16,422 nucleotides of DNA from an uncultured Verrucomicrobiota bacterium (GTDB taxonomy: Bacteria; Verrucomicrobiota; Verrucomicrobiia; Chthoniobacterales; SZAS-18), in contig CALMVM010000411.1 of assembly GCA_937873255.1 (NCBI GenBank), forward strand, positions 16,870 through 33,291, read 5' to 3'. Below are positions 1-8,317 of this stretch, one piece after another (the first letter of the stretch is position 1; each line of letters begins with the position of its first letter). The notes beneath the pieces are model-generated. The model was not told the DNA's origin. It saw only the letters and a program-made list of their open reading frames with translations, and did no database searches. A program made the translations under genes and the position numbers.

Positions 1-2276
1 TTGATCGGTTCCCATTCCAGATAGCCGCGCGGGTTGTCCACGTCCGCCCCGCGCTCGCCGTCGGTGAGCACGGGCAGGCCGCCGGCGCGGAGCATCTGCA
101 TCATCAGCGACGTGCCCGAACGCGGCAGGCCGGAAACGAGCACGAAGGTCTTGCCCGATTTGGGTTCCGGCGGTTTGCCATCGGGCCGCTCGCGCAGCAA
201 AGTTTCCAGTCGCTCGGCGCGACTGGGGATCGCCGGAAGGTCAAAGAGCTTTTCCGACCGTCCGTTGGTGGCCGGCGACGAAGCGTCAGTGCCGTAGGAA
301 CGTTGCCCCTTTCTCGCTTCGCTTCCGTGCCACCCGGCTTTAGCGGGGTCGCGCGTTTTGTGCAGTGCGGCGAGAAACCGATGGGCATTGATCAGATCCG
401 GTTGGAAGCGCAGCGCGGTCTCGAAAGCGACGGTCGCGCGCTCGGCCTCGCCGGAACGCGCCAGCGCGACGCCGAGGTTGAAGTGCGCCAGCGGCAGCCG
501 GTGCAGCAGGCCGACGGCGCGCAGGGCAGTGTCCGCCGTGGCCTGGTTGTCGCCGCGCCGCCGGTGCACGCTGGAGAGTCCTTGCCAGGCGAGCGCATGG
601 TCTTCGTCCAACGCAATCGCACGTGTATAGGCAGCCTGCGCCTTGTCCCATTGCCCGAGCCGCGCGTAGGCGTTGCCGAGCGCGGTGCAGACCGCCGGCT
701 GTTGCGGACCCATTTGCTCCGCAGCGAGCAGGCTGCGCAGACCGCCGGGGAAATCGCCGCGGGCCATCTTGATGTTCGCCAACAGCAGATGGCCGTTCGC
801 GTTTTCCGGCTCGCCGCCGTCGTTCATCGCGCGAAGCAAACGCTCGGCCTGGAGCAGATAACCGGCTTGAAAATAGCCGGCGGCTAACTGCGTGAGAAAA
901 CGATCCTCCCACGGTCGGCGGCGGGCGAGGTCCGCGAGCAGCGTGAGTGCCTCGTCGGCGCGATTTTTCCACAGGAGCGTGCGCGAGAGGTTGTATTTCG
1001 CCTCGATCTCGGCGGACTCCGCTTGCTTCGCCCGGTCCATCCCCGGGTCTTCGATGTAGCCGAGCGCGGCGAACTGCTGCATCAACTCGTTCGCCTGTTC
1101 GCGGTCGATGCCCACGCCAGCGGCATGCATGCCCGCGTCGCCCGGCTCCCTTTCCCAGCTCGGAATGCGCTCGACCTTCGGCGGCGTCTCGAACGCTTCG
1201 AGCAACGGCCGGCCGTCCATGTCCTCACCGACCGGCAGACCGAAAAGCGTGAGCACCGTCGGCGCGAGGTCGATCAGGCTCGCGCCATAGATGCGCTCGT
1301 CCCGCCGGATGCCTGACCCGGCCATGACCAGGACTCCATACTGCCGGTGCCACACCGCCGGGCCGGCCGGTTCGCGCGGCGTGCCGCGGGGCCGTTGCGC
1401 GCCGGACTCGAAGCCGTGGTCGGAGCAGAGGATCACCGTCGTCTCCGGCCCGGCGAGCGCGAGCAGGCGCTCCAGCATCATGTCGTGGAAACGGTAAGCG
1501 CCCGCGACCACGTCCTTGTAGAGCGCGAAATCTTCCTCCGAAATCCACGGCAGCCGCGGCGGATGATACGGCATGAACGTGTGCGAGAAATGGTCGATGG
1601 CGTCGTAGTAAACCGCCATGAAATCCCACGGCTCGGTCTCCATCAGCGTCGTGGCGACGGCGTGAGTCGAGGCGGCGTCGCTGAGCGTTTTGGCGAATGA
1701 CTCCAGCCGATGGTCTTTCTTTTGGTCAACGGTCGCGGCGTCCGGGATGAACGGCAGGACGTGCGCTTCCGTCAGCTCGTGCGGAAAAACCTTGAAGCGC
1801 GCGAGCCCCGGACCTTTTTCCGGCGGATGGACGGTGCCCGGCGGGATCGACCAGGCCCCGCGCCCGGGATCGAACTTCACGCTGCCGAACGCATTGGTGA
1901 CGACCGTCCCACGGATGGGTTCGGCGGGATGGCTCGCCCACCAGCCGACCACGTTGGAGCGCAGCCCGGCCTGACTGAGAATATTCCAGAGCGCCTTGCA
2001 GCGGCGCGAGGTGCTCGCGTAGGGCCGCGCGCCGCCGTTGACCGGGTCGGGCTCGATGAAGCCGTGGATGCCGTGCTTGTCGGCGAACTTGCCGGTGGCC
2101 ACCGAGTTCCAGAGCATCGGCGAGAGGATCGGCTGGAGGGTGGCGAGGTTGCCCATGACGCCGCGGTCGATGAGCGATTCCAGCGTGGGCAAGAGACCCG
2201 CGTCGAGCAGCGGTTGGATGTGCTCCCAATCGGCCGCGTCCCAGCCGATCAGGAGAACTTTACGACGGGGCGTCAT
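1..2276 (-). CDS. Phosphodiesterase-TPR-sulfotransferase fusion, copy 1 (3' end outside window)
   Basis: This is an uninterrupted minus-strand reading frame of 758 visible codons that leaves the window before its stop. Domain order: (1) an alkaline-phosphatase-superfamily head of the type I phosphodiesterase/nucleotide pyrophosphatase kind, with GWDAADW near the N-terminus (metal Asp13), PILSPMLWNSVATG (candidate nucleophile Ser52), a DAIDHFSH metal motif and CSDHGF; (2) several TPR-like helical pairs from about residue 420 to 640; (3) a sulfotransferase P-loop, GLPRSGTS at 716-723, followed by the motifs TDGER and DVDNPRGYLEWE. About 150 C-terminal residues are missing compared with copy 2 at 8456-11212. 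No signal peptide is seen, so a cytoplasmic location is likely. The ATG is the first sensible start and is followed directly by the conserved core; no good ribosome site precedes it. It lies 96 bp downstream of a PEP-CTERM gene on the same strand and may share its transcript. The substrate is unknown. The domain call is firm, the biological role is not. Confidence 0.9.
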   Translation of the reverse strand, partial: MTPRRKVLLIGWDAADWEHIQPLLDAGLLPTLESLIDRGVMGNLATLQPILSPMLWNSVATGKFADKHGIHGFIEPDPVNGGARPYASTSRRCKALWNILSQAGLRSNVVGWWASHPAEPIRGTVVTNAFGSVKFDPGRGAWSIPPGTVHPPEKGPGLARFKVFPHELTEAHVLPFIPDAATVDQKKDHRLESFAKTLSDAASTHAVATTLMETEPWDFMAVYYDAIDHFSHTFMPYHPPRLPWISEEDFALYKDVVAGAYRFHDMMLERLLALAGPETTVILCSDHGFESGAQRPRGTPREPAGPAVWHRQYGVLVMAGSGIRRDERIYGASLIDLAPTVLTLFGLPVGEDMDGRPLLEAFETPPKVERIPSWEREPGDAGMHAAGVGIDREQANELMQQFAALGYIEDPGMDRAKQAESAEIEAKYNLSRTLLWKNRADEALTLLADLARRRPWEDRFLTQLAAGYFQAGYLLQAERLLRAMNDGGEPENANGHLLLANIKMARGDFPGGLRSLLAAEQMGPQQPAVCTALGNAYARLGQWDKAQAAYTRAIALDEDHALAWQGLSSVHRRRGDNQATADTALRAVGLLHRLPLAHFNLGVALARSGEAERATVAFETALRFQPDLINAHRFLAALHKTRDPAKAGWHGSEARKGQRSYGTDASSPATNGRSEKLFDLPAIPSRAERLETLLRERPDGKPPEPKSGKTFVLVSGLPRSGTSLMMQMLRAGGLPVLTDGERGADVDNPRGYLEWEPI
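279..352. repeat. Possible intragenic repeat element in the TPR/sulfotransferase linker
   Basis: Within copy 1 of the fusion, the linker between the last TPR and the sulfotransferase contains a stretch unlike its surroundings. An imperfect inverted repeat at 332-349 (ACCCGGCT, loop TT, AGCGGGGT, one mismatch) sits beside the short direct repeats GCTTCGCTTCC and two GTGCC words. In protein this gives a low-complexity linker (KAGWHGSEARKG) that has no counterpart at the same place in copy 2. It resembles a small palindromic element that inserted in frame. Only one copy is visible here, so the repeat nature is inferred. Confidence 0.35.
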
Positions 2277-2372
2277 TGGAGTCTTCGCGCAAGGAGCGGC
2301 GAGCGTTGGCATCCGTCATTTCACGACCCGCCGACAGATTCCTCGTTTTCTCTTCCCAACCCAACTTTGTCC

Positions 2373-3128
2373 TCAAACCGCGGTCGTCTTCGGGAGCGTC
2401 GCTCGCCGCTTGCGCCACACGAGCAGTCCCGCGCCGCCCAACGCCAGCAAACCCAGCGAACCCGGCTCCGGCACCTGCCCGGCAAAGATGTGCTCGCCGA
2501 TGCCCCCGTACGCATAATCCACCACCGTGAAGCTGTCGTTCGGCGTGGGGCCCATCGTGACGCGCGCCCAGCCGTATTGCGCGCCGCCGCCGTTGTCGAA
2601 TTTGAAGCCGAGGAATCCGGTGCCGCCGTTGCGCCAGTGGCCGTAGGCGGAGCCGCCGGCCAGATACCCGGTGGGACTGGCAAAGGTCCCGCTGCTGTAG
2701 ACGATACGATTGATCGTGACAAACGGCCGCGTGGAAATGTTCTGTCCGAGGGTCAGCTCCGAGGCCGATCCGTAAACATGGCCACCGAGTGTAATGGTGT
2801 TGCCGGCGAAAGCCTGGGAGGCCAGGCCATAAGCAACGAACAACGCGTTGCCATGCGTGGGATCGAACGGGGCGGGGTTGCGGAAGTGCTCGAAGCCGAG
2901 AGAGTTCCCGGGCGCGGCCAACGGAAAATAACCAATCACCGCGTGCGATATTCCTACAGCGGTAGAGTTGAAATACTGATTGATCGGACCGGAGTAAACG
3001 ATGGTGGCCTCTGCGGAAGTCGCGCCAGCGAGCGCGGTGGCGGCACTGGCGGTCGCGTAGGCCAGCCAGCGTGAGTGAGGGATGCAGCTCGCTTTATCGC
3101 GACGACGTGTGGGGTTGCCGGTTTTCAT
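2373..3128 (-). CDS. PEP-CTERM sorting domain protein 1
   Basis: This is a 251-residue exported protein. The N-terminus is basic (TRRR, HSR) and followed by a hydrophobic, Ala-rich segment at about 22-40 that ends near AEA, consistent with a signal peptide. The C-terminus has the full tripartite PEP-CTERM signal: VPEPG at 219-223, a hydrophobic helix at about 224-238, and a basic cluster RKRR at 239-242. Such proteins are known to be processed by an exosortase and delivered to the envelope or extracellular matrix; no exosortase is in this window. The middle is Gly/Ala/Thr-rich with YGWARVTMGP followed by DYAYGG, a pattern frequent in verrucomicrobial PEP-CTERM proteins. The specific function is not recognised. 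It precedes copy 1 of the phosphodiesterase-sulfotransferase fusion by 96 bp on the same strand. No clear Shine-Dalgarno or promoter was found upstream. Confidence 0.88.
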   Translation of the reverse strand: MKTGNPTRRRDKASCIPHSRWLAYATASAATALAGATSAEATIVYSGPINQYFNSTAVGISHAVIGYFPLAAPGNSLGFEHFRNPAPFDPTHGNALFVAYGLASQAFAGNTITLGGHVYGSASELTLGQNISTRPFVTINRIVYSSGTFASPTGYLAGGSAYGHWRNGGTGFLGFKFDNGGGAQYGWARVTMGPTPNDSFTVVDYAYGGIGEHIFAGQVPEPGSLGLLALGGAGLLVWRKRRATLPKTTAV

Positions 3129-3279
3129 TTGGGTAAGCGGTTTGGGATGCGCGGAGAGAGGGATTTTTCCTGGTTGGTCGAGATTCCGCTCTGTGCAGAC
3201 TTAGCGGCACCGAGCGCGAGTGTACTTCCCTCTCCTTCGGGAAATTTTCGGCGGCGTGGCAAAAAACTGGCGGCGAAGC

Positions 3280-3307
3280 AAAAAATCTTCCGCAGCCCGG
3301 TGCCGGG
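3280..3307 (-). terminator. Weak candidate terminator after the kinase gene
   Basis: Just past the kinase stop, reading the minus strand, a short GC hairpin (CCCGG-CA-CCGGG, 3307-3296) is followed ten bases later by a run of six T residues (3285-3280), with another T6 run further on at 3266-3261. The loop is tight and the T run is displaced, so this is only a weak candidate for separating the sigma/kinase operon from the PEP-CTERM gene that starts at 3128. Confidence 0.3.
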
Positions 3308-3324
3308 GGATGGTCGGAGCCGCT

Positions 3325-6276
3325 TCAGCGACGGGACTTCGAATTCGCACCCGCCGTCTCGATCAACTGCTGAAACCGCGAGTTGCCGCGCAAAGCGTCC
3401 CACGCAGGATCGAGCCGCAACTCTTCGGCGTACATCCCCCCCGGTTTGGACAACGAATGTGCAATCAGGGGCAGTGCCAGGTCAGGCTCACCGACCCAGG
3501 CATAGACCAGCGCCAAGTGGCCGAGCATCTCGAGCCCGAACCACGGGTCTTGCGCTTCAGGTAAAATTTCCGTGGCGCGCCGGGCCTCGCGGATCGCGTC
3601 GTCTTTTCGCCCCCGCCCGGCATCGGCTTTGGCCAGCACCGCCCAGCGCGCTGCTTCGAGCGGACGTGCTCGCACGAGTGCTTCGAGGGTCGGCCGGGCA
3701 TCGGCAAAGGCGGCGCGTGCCTTGGTCTCCTCGCCCATCTGGAGATACAGCAGACCGAGCAAAAAGGCGCGGGGCACTCCCGGCACGCCATCCCAAATCA
3801 ATTCTTTCTGGCCATCCGCGAGCAAAATTTTCTCCGCGGTGTCGTGCTCGCGCAAAAGCCTAGCGCCCTGGAAGCGCGACTCGGTCCGGGGCCCGGGCGA
3901 CTCGTAGCCGCCGGCCGGCGCTGCCCGGATCAGCAGGTTTGCGAGGGGCTTCGCATCGCCGTGCCAGAGCACATCGAGCCACGCCCGATGATAGGCGAAC
4001 GGCCACGAGCGCGGTGCCAGCGCGAGAACACGGTCCAAGGCGCGTGCCGCCGCGGGAAAGTCGCGCGTCGCCTCGTAGTTATAAAACAGCCGGTGCCAGC
4101 GTTCGCGGTTGTTCGGGTCGAGCGCCGCCGCTTTCTCCAAGTTCGCGGTGGACTCCGCCCATCTGCCCTGGTGCCGCTGGACGCGGGCGACCGAGCCGAG
4201 GACTTCCGCGTTGTTCGGCAGGCCGCGTTGGGCGATGGCAAGTTCCTGCGACGCGGCGGCGTAATCTGCTTCGCTGGACCCCGCGTCGGTCTGCCAGAGA
4301 TAGGTACCGAGCGCGAGGTGCGCCTCCGGCAAATCCGGCTGCAAGCGCAACGCTTCGCGCGCCATCGCCCGCGCCTTGTCGCGGCGCGCCGGCACGGTAT
4401 CATGCATCGTGAAAAAGATCGTCTCAAGCTGCGAAAGGCGGGCAAACGCGAGCGCGAAGGTGGGATCGAGCGCAATCGCCTGTTCGTAGAGCGCCTCCGC
4501 TTTTTTCAAGTCGTCCGCCAGTTTTTCATAGCCGCCGAAAAGGTCGTTGGCCTGGATGAAAAGCAGATACGCCGCGCCGCTCTCGGTCGGCCGACGCCGA
4601 AGCCGCGCGGCGTCCGCCGGTGTGAGCTGTGTCAACAACGCGCGGGCAATATGAAACGCGAGATCGCTCTGAAAGGCGAAGGCGTCGGCGGTCTCGCGGT
4701 CGAAACTTTCCGACCAGATTTCTCTGCCGGTCGCGGTGTCCAGCAGGTGCGCTTGCACGCGCATGCGCCCGTCGTCGAGCCGCTGCACGCTGCCGTCGAG
4801 CACGGTGGCAACGCCAAGCGCGGAGCCGATGGCGTGCACGTCCAGCGGCCGTTTGCCGTAGGGCAAGACGGACGAGCGCGCGATGACTTTCAACTCGCTG
4901 ATTTTGGCGAGGTTTAAGAGCAACTCGTCCTGGATGCCACGGGCAAAATAAGCGTCGGCGCGGCTATCGCCGTCGTTGGCGAACGGCAGTACGGCGACGC
5001 TTTTTCTGTCCGTCTCCACGGCGGTAACAGCGGTCGGCGAGCCCTTGTCCGCCCCGGACGCGGGCCGGTCGGCTCGGAATACGTGGAAGGCGGCCGCAGC
5101 CAGCATAGCCAGTGCACCGAATCCCAGCACAAGCTGGCGCGCGGTGCGCCGCCGCCGATTTTCCAGCGCCACTCGCAGGCGTGCGAGCCGCATCGTCAGG
5201 TCGCCGGCGCTCGGGCGAGCCGCCGGTGTGAGCGCGAGCATCGCCGTCAGGAGCGTGACGAGACGGGCCGGCACGCGGGCCGCTCGCAGTTGGCCGAGTG
5301 GCAGACCTCCCGCGCGCTGGCTCGCGCCGATCTCCGCCACGCTCGTGCCGGCAAACGGCAGCCGCGCGGTCAGCAGGTACCAGAGGGTGACACCGAGTGA
5401 GAAGACATCGGAGCGCGCATCGACCGGTCGTTCCGCAAACTGCTCCGGACTGGCGAACGCCGGCGTGCCGACAAAGCCCCCGTGGTGCGTCAAGGTACGG
5501 CCGTCGGGTTTTTCCGCGAACGCCTTAGCCAAGCCGAAGTCGATGACTTTCACCGTCAATTCCGAACTGGCATCAGAAGGCGACGGCGTGACCAGCATCA
5601 GGTTCGCCGGTTTCAAGTCCCGGTGGACGAGGCCCCGCGCCTCTGCGGCAACCAGCGCGTCGGCGACCTGCGCGGCGATGGCGACCACCGTTCGCGCGTC
5701 GAGCGGCCCGGTGCGGCGCAAGCGCTCCTCCAGCGTTTCGCCCTCGACCAGTTCCATCGCGTAAAAGCACTGCCCGGTTTCTTCCCGGACGCCGAAGTGA
5801 AAAACGGTCGCCACGTGCGGATGCCGCAGCGACGCGGCGACGCGCGCCTCGCGCAGGAATCGCTCGCGCGCCGCCGCGCTTTCCGAACGCGGGATGGCGG
5901 CCGGCTCGGGATGAGTGATTTTCAACGCCACGGCGCGTTGCAACGATTCGTCACGCGCACGCAATGTCACGCCCATCGCGCCGCGCCCGAGTTCCCAGAC
6001 ACTGCCGTCCTCGCGGCGGACGAGCGTGAATGGACCGAGTTGCTCGGGCCACTCTTCGCGGATTGGTTCTGCCACGCCTTCGCTGCCGTCATCGCCCAGC
6101 GCGATGCGCAGCAGGCAGATGGCGCAACCCAGATCGCTCCCGTCATCCGTCGCCCGCTCCCAAAGCGTGCCGCAGCCCGGGCAGCGCTCCGCGTCCGAGG
6201 GGCGGATTCGTTGCGAAGGGAGCGTCACGTCCTCGGGCGACTCGGCGCGTGGGATGCGAGGGGGCATCTCCGGCAT
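3325..6276 (-). CDS. Membrane Ser/Thr protein kinase with N-terminal zinc ribbon and C-terminal TPRs
   Basis: This is a 983-residue Hanks-type kinase. A CxxC...CxxC pair (Cys32/35 and Cys51/54) forms a likely zinc ribbon. The kinase domain (about 82-370) is complete: Gly loop LGRGAMGV 96-103, ATP lysine Lys119 in VALKI, catalytic HRDLKPAN 218-225, DFG 246-248, SPE 276-278. A single membrane helix at about 381-400 follows a basic RRRR stretch, so the kinase faces the cytoplasm and the rest faces outward. The distal part starts with a TolB-N/FlgO-like segment (SVAVLPFAND, ARGIQDELL, LDGSVQR; about 426-545), as seen in many kinase- or cyclase-TPR proteins, followed by TPRs to the C-terminus. It starts 12 bp after the ECF sigma factor stop, behind a strong ribosome site, so the two are one operon and the kinase probably acts on or with that sigma factor. 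All catalytic residues are present. Confidence 0.93.
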   Translation of the reverse strand: MPEMPPRIPRAESPEDVTLPSQRIRPSDAERCPGCGTLWERATDDGSDLGCAICLLRIALGDDGSEGVAEPIREEWPEQLGPFTLVRREDGSVWELGRGAMGVTLRARDESLQRAVALKITHPEPAAIPRSESAAARERFLREARVAASLRHPHVATVFHFGVREETGQCFYAMELVEGETLEERLRRTGPLDARTVVAIAAQVADALVAAEARGLVHRDLKPANLMLVTPSPSDASSELTVKVIDFGLAKAFAEKPDGRTLTHHGGFVGTPAFASPEQFAERPVDARSDVFSLGVTLWYLLTARLPFAGTSVAEIGASQRAGGLPLGQLRAARVPARLVTLLTAMLALTPAARPSAGDLTMRLARLRVALENRRRRTARQLVLGFGALAMLAAAAFHVFRADRPASGADKGSPTAVTAVETDRKSVAVLPFANDGDSRADAYFARGIQDELLLNLAKISELKVIARSSVLPYGKRPLDVHAIGSALGVATVLDGSVQRLDDGRMRVQAHLLDTATGREIWSESFDRETADAFAFQSDLAFHIARALLTQLTPADAARLRRRPTESGAAYLLFIQANDLFGGYEKLADDLKKAEALYEQAIALDPTFALAFARLSQLETIFFTMHDTVPARRDKARAMAREALRLQPDLPEAHLALGTYLWQTDAGSSEADYAAASQELAIAQRGLPNNAEVLGSVARVQRHQGRWAESTANLEKAAALDPNNRERWHRLFYNYEATRDFPAAARALDRVLALAPRSWPFAYHRAWLDVLWHGDAKPLANLLIRAAPAGGYESPGPRTESRFQGARLLREHDTAEKILLADGQKELIWDGVPGVPRAFLLGLLYLQMGEETKARAAFADARPTLEALVRARPLEAARWAVLAKADAGRGRKDDAIREARRATEILPEAQDPWFGLEMLGHLALVYAWVGEPDLALPLIAHSLSKPGGMYAEELRLDPAWDALRGNSRFQQLIETAGANSKSRR

Positions 6277-6281
6277 CGTGG

Positions 6282-6289
6282 CCCCTCCT
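6282..6289 (-). promoter_or_regulatory. Ribosome binding site of the kinase gene
   Basis: AGGAGGGG lies 5 bases before the kinase ATG on the minus strand and overlaps the last base of the sigma factor stop codon. It is by far the best Shine-Dalgarno match in the window, where most genes have none. It fixes the kinase start and implies translational coupling between sigma factor and kinase. Confidence 0.8.
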
Positions 6290-7104
6290 CATTCCGCCGC
6301 GAGAACTGCGCAGAGATATTTGAGTTCCTCGTCCACGTCGTCCGCTCGTTCGATGGTGTCGCGGACTTCCTCGCGCAGGATCGCGCGAAACCGTGCGCGC
6401 AGCCGCGCCACGTCGCTGCGCAACGTCACCGCAGGCCGGCCGAGTTTTTGCGCGAGCGCTTTGTAGGACTCCACCGTCGCAATTTCTGTTGTCGTCGTTG
6501 CCGACGCATTGCCGGGGAGCGTGAGGTGCGAACGCAACGCGCCAAAGAGCGACCGTTTCCCGGCGAGCGCATATTCTTCCTCCAAACGGCGAAACGTCCG
6601 GTGCAGGAGCGACAGCGCCCATTCTCGCTCGAAAATACGCTCGCCGCTCCACGCGAAGCGATTGGCGCGGGCGACCTGGGCTTCCGCTTCGGCGAGCCCC
6701 TTGTCGTCCAGCGGCGCGAAACTGGCGCCGCCACCGCGTTTCTGCGTTCGGGCGCGGTCTCGTGTGTCGGCGACAAAGTGCTTCAGCGCGCCAAGGAGAA
6801 ACGACCGGAACCGTCCCTTCGTGCGATCCGCCCGGACGCAGGCCTGGCTTTCGATCAGTTCGACAAAAAAACTTTGCGTCAGGTCCTGTGCATCTTCGGA
6901 CTGGATCCCTTGCCGACGCAGAAACAGGTAGAGCGGTCGCCAATAAATCCGGCAAAGCTCGGCGAGGGCTTGGCTGGCTCGCGGATCACCATCGACGGCA
7001 GTGGCGGCCGCCGCCAGGACCAAGGTCCAGCGGGTCGAGGCGAACAGCGCCGCCTCGGCCGGGGCGGTGGGCATTGCGATGCTCGCGGTGTCGGATTTCG
7101 CCAC
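6289..7104 (-). CDS. ECF-subfamily RNA polymerase sigma factor
   Basis: This 271-residue protein matches the long ECF type common in Planctomycetes and Verrucomicrobia. FASTRWTLVLAA near the N-terminus and YWRPLYLFLRRQG with DAQDLTQSFF (71-80) form sigma region 2. KGRFRSFLLGALKHF and KRGGG follow. A C-terminal region 4 helix-turn-helix (YKALAQKLGRPAVTLRSDVARLRARF) ends with LREEVRDTI and DEELKYL. It is longer than classical ECF factors (about 190 residues) because of the family's extended linker. No anti-sigma factor is adjacent; instead a membrane Ser/Thr kinase follows in the same operon, the arrangement expected for kinase-controlled sigma factors. The start is taken as GTG at 7104; a GAGG lies very close to it. 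An ATG at 7074 (protein start MPTAPAEAAL) is an alternative and would still keep all conserved motifs. Confidence 0.9.
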   Translation of the reverse strand: MAKSDTASIAMPTAPAEAALFASTRWTLVLAAAATAVDGDPRASQALAELCRIYWRPLYLFLRRQGIQSEDAQDLTQSFFVELIESQACVRADRTKGRFRSFLLGALKHFVADTRDRARTQKRGGGASFAPLDDKGLAEAEAQVARANRFAWSGERIFEREWALSLLHRTFRRLEEEYALAGKRSLFGALRSHLTLPGNASATTTTEIATVESYKALAQKLGRPAVTLRSDVARLRARFRAILREEVRDTIERADDVDEELKYLCAVLAAE

Positions 7105-7114
7105 GTCCTCTGGT

Positions 7115-7422
7115 CTACCTCAAGGATTTGAGTCGCGCGAGCAGCTTTTGCCGGTCGCCTTCCGGTTCCTCCGGCAACGGGTTGTTCTCTCCACGGAGGT
7201 TGAGATCGACGTGAGATGATCGTCAAGCGCCAGGCAAATTGATAGGTGGGGCGACGTGAGCGCCGCCCCTTCGGCTTCAACGGCGAAGTCAACGCTCCAC
7301 TCGATTTTTGCATTGCCGCCGGTCGGCAACTGGAGGACGCGTTTCCCCGGGAGAACCAACCCGGCTTCGATCCGTCCCCGGAAAAGCAAAAAGCGCGTCA
7401 GCTTGCTGACGCGCTTTGGCAA
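7115..7422 (-). pseudogene. Possible frame-broken small coding remnant upstream of the sigma factor
   Basis: This 300-bp stretch has no intact recognisable gene, but two frames on the minus strand look coding in turn. The frame open from 7422 to 7120 gives residues such as GRIEAGLVLPGKRVLQL and KIEWSVDFAVEAEG with GC-rich third positions, then degrades into Arg/Thr-rich text. A second frame, open from 7222 to a TAG at 7117-7115, takes over with HVDLNLRGENNPLP and EGDRQKLLARLKSLR, also with GC-rich third positions. This looks like one short gene with a frameshift near 7220, or two overlapping small genes. The only ATG of the first frame lies inside the terminator hairpin of the upstream PEP-CTERM gene, so the true start is unclear. 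No family was recognised. Confidence 0.3.
7381..7417 (-). terminator. Rho-independent terminator of PEP-CTERM gene 2
   Basis: A perfect 11-bp stem (AAAGCGCGTCA at 7390-7400 and TGACGCGCTTT at 7407-7417, extendable by one G-C pair) with a short GCTTGC loop lies 26 bp beyond the stop codon of the gene at 7444. Read on the minus strand, the stem is followed by a T-rich tail, TTGCTTTTC. It separates the PEP-CTERM gene from the sigma factor operon. Confidence 0.85.
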
Positions 7423-7443
7423 AGAAAAGAAGGAGATCGCTCT

Positions 7444-8256
7444 TTAAGCCGCAACCTCGGACTTCGCCGCCGCCTTCTTGCGACGCTGACGGTACGCGGC
7501 CAGTCCGCCGGCACCCAGTGCGAGCAACGCGACCGAGGAAGGCTCAGGGACTGCGTTGGGGACCGCGCCGAAGCCGCCGGACACGGTGATCGCCGTGTTG
7601 GGCGTCGTCTCGTAACCGATGCCCCCGATGGAGATGGCGCGGGAATTCGCCCCCAAGCCCTGCGGCCCGACGGTCATGCCGATGAAGCCGTAGTGCAAGC
7701 CGTCCGCCAGCGTGAAGCTGAAGCCGAGGTAGCCCGACTTCGTCGCGTTCGTCTTCCACTTGCTGCCGGTGAACCCGGCCCCGAAGGCCAGCGAACCCTG
7801 CGCGAGGTACGAGCCGCTGGCGGTCAGCGCAAGGGTGAAAAACGTCCGCGCCGCGCTGATCGTGCCGGTGGTGATGCGGGAAGGGTAGTTGTAAGACTGA
7901 TTTGCCCCGGCCACCGTCGTGCCGACGATGTTGATCGGCGAATAGGTCGTGTTGTTGGCGCTCAGGCCGGGCAGAACGAGGGCGAAGTTGGCGGTCGAGG
8001 TGGAACCCTCGTTGCGGACCGCGAAGGTGATGTCGTTGATCCCGTCGCCGTTGAAGTCGAACTTGTAGAGGGTGTCCGCCGTGTCGGTGGTGTTCGTGTC
8101 GGTGAGCAGCAGGCCGTTGTAGTTGGTGTAGACCACCGAGGCATCCGTGGTCGTGACCGTGCCCGCCAGGACGGCGGTGCCGAGGCCCAGCATCGCGTAG
8201 CGGCGCAGGCTGGCTTCCGGGATGGAAGGTACTGACGAGGTGTTCGTTTTGTTCAT
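7444..8256 (-). CDS. PEP-CTERM sorting domain protein 2
   Basis: This is a 270-residue exported protein. The N-terminus has LRRYAMLGLGTAVLAG (17-32), a basic-then-hydrophobic signal segment. The C-terminus has VPEPSS at 236-241, a hydrophobic helix at about 242-254 and the basic cluster RQRRKK at 256-261, followed by a Lys/Ala tail: a complete PEP-CTERM exosortase signal. The mature part is Thr/Ser/Gly/Asn-rich and contains DFNGDGINDI (67-76), an Asp-rich loop like those that bind calcium in surface repeats. The enzymatic role, if any, is not recognised. The ATG at 8256 was chosen because the signal segment follows at the right distance; the reading frame extends further upstream but would cover the promoter. 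It has its own promoter (8318-8346) and terminator, so it is probably monocistronic, and is divergent from copy 2 of the phosphodiesterase-sulfotransferase fusion. Confidence 0.9.
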   Translation of the reverse strand: MNKTNTSSVPSIPEASLRRYAMLGLGTAVLAGTVTTTDASVVYTNYNGLLLTDTNTTDTADTLYKFDFNGDGINDITFAVRNEGSTSTANFALVLPGLSANNTTYSPINIVGTTVAGANQSYNYPSRITTGTISAARTFFTLALTASGSYLAQGSLAFGAGFTGSKWKTNATKSGYLGFSFTLADGLHYGFIGMTVGPQGLGANSRAISIGGIGYETTPNTAITVSGGFGAVPNAVPEPSSVALLALGAGGLAAYRQRRKKAAAKSEVAA

Positions 8257-8317
8257 GATTAGCCGGTGTTTCCCTGTAAAAATCCGCGGTCCGCCACGCG
8301 GGTGCGAAGTGCCCCGG

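Noticed and set aside
1710..3074. Plus-strand open frame of 454 codons opposite fusion copy 1 and PEP-CTERM gene 1
   Set aside because: It crosses two real minus-strand genes and their gap and contains no recognisable motif.
5482..7131. Plus-strand open frame of 549 codons opposite the kinase and sigma factor genes
   Set aside because: It is antisense to two genes with complete motifs, shows no domain, and its composition is Arg-rich shadow text.
7390..7417. Possible CRISPR-like or attachment-site palindrome
   Set aside because: It is a single copy just after a stop codon with a T-rich tail on the minus strand, so a terminator explains it fully.
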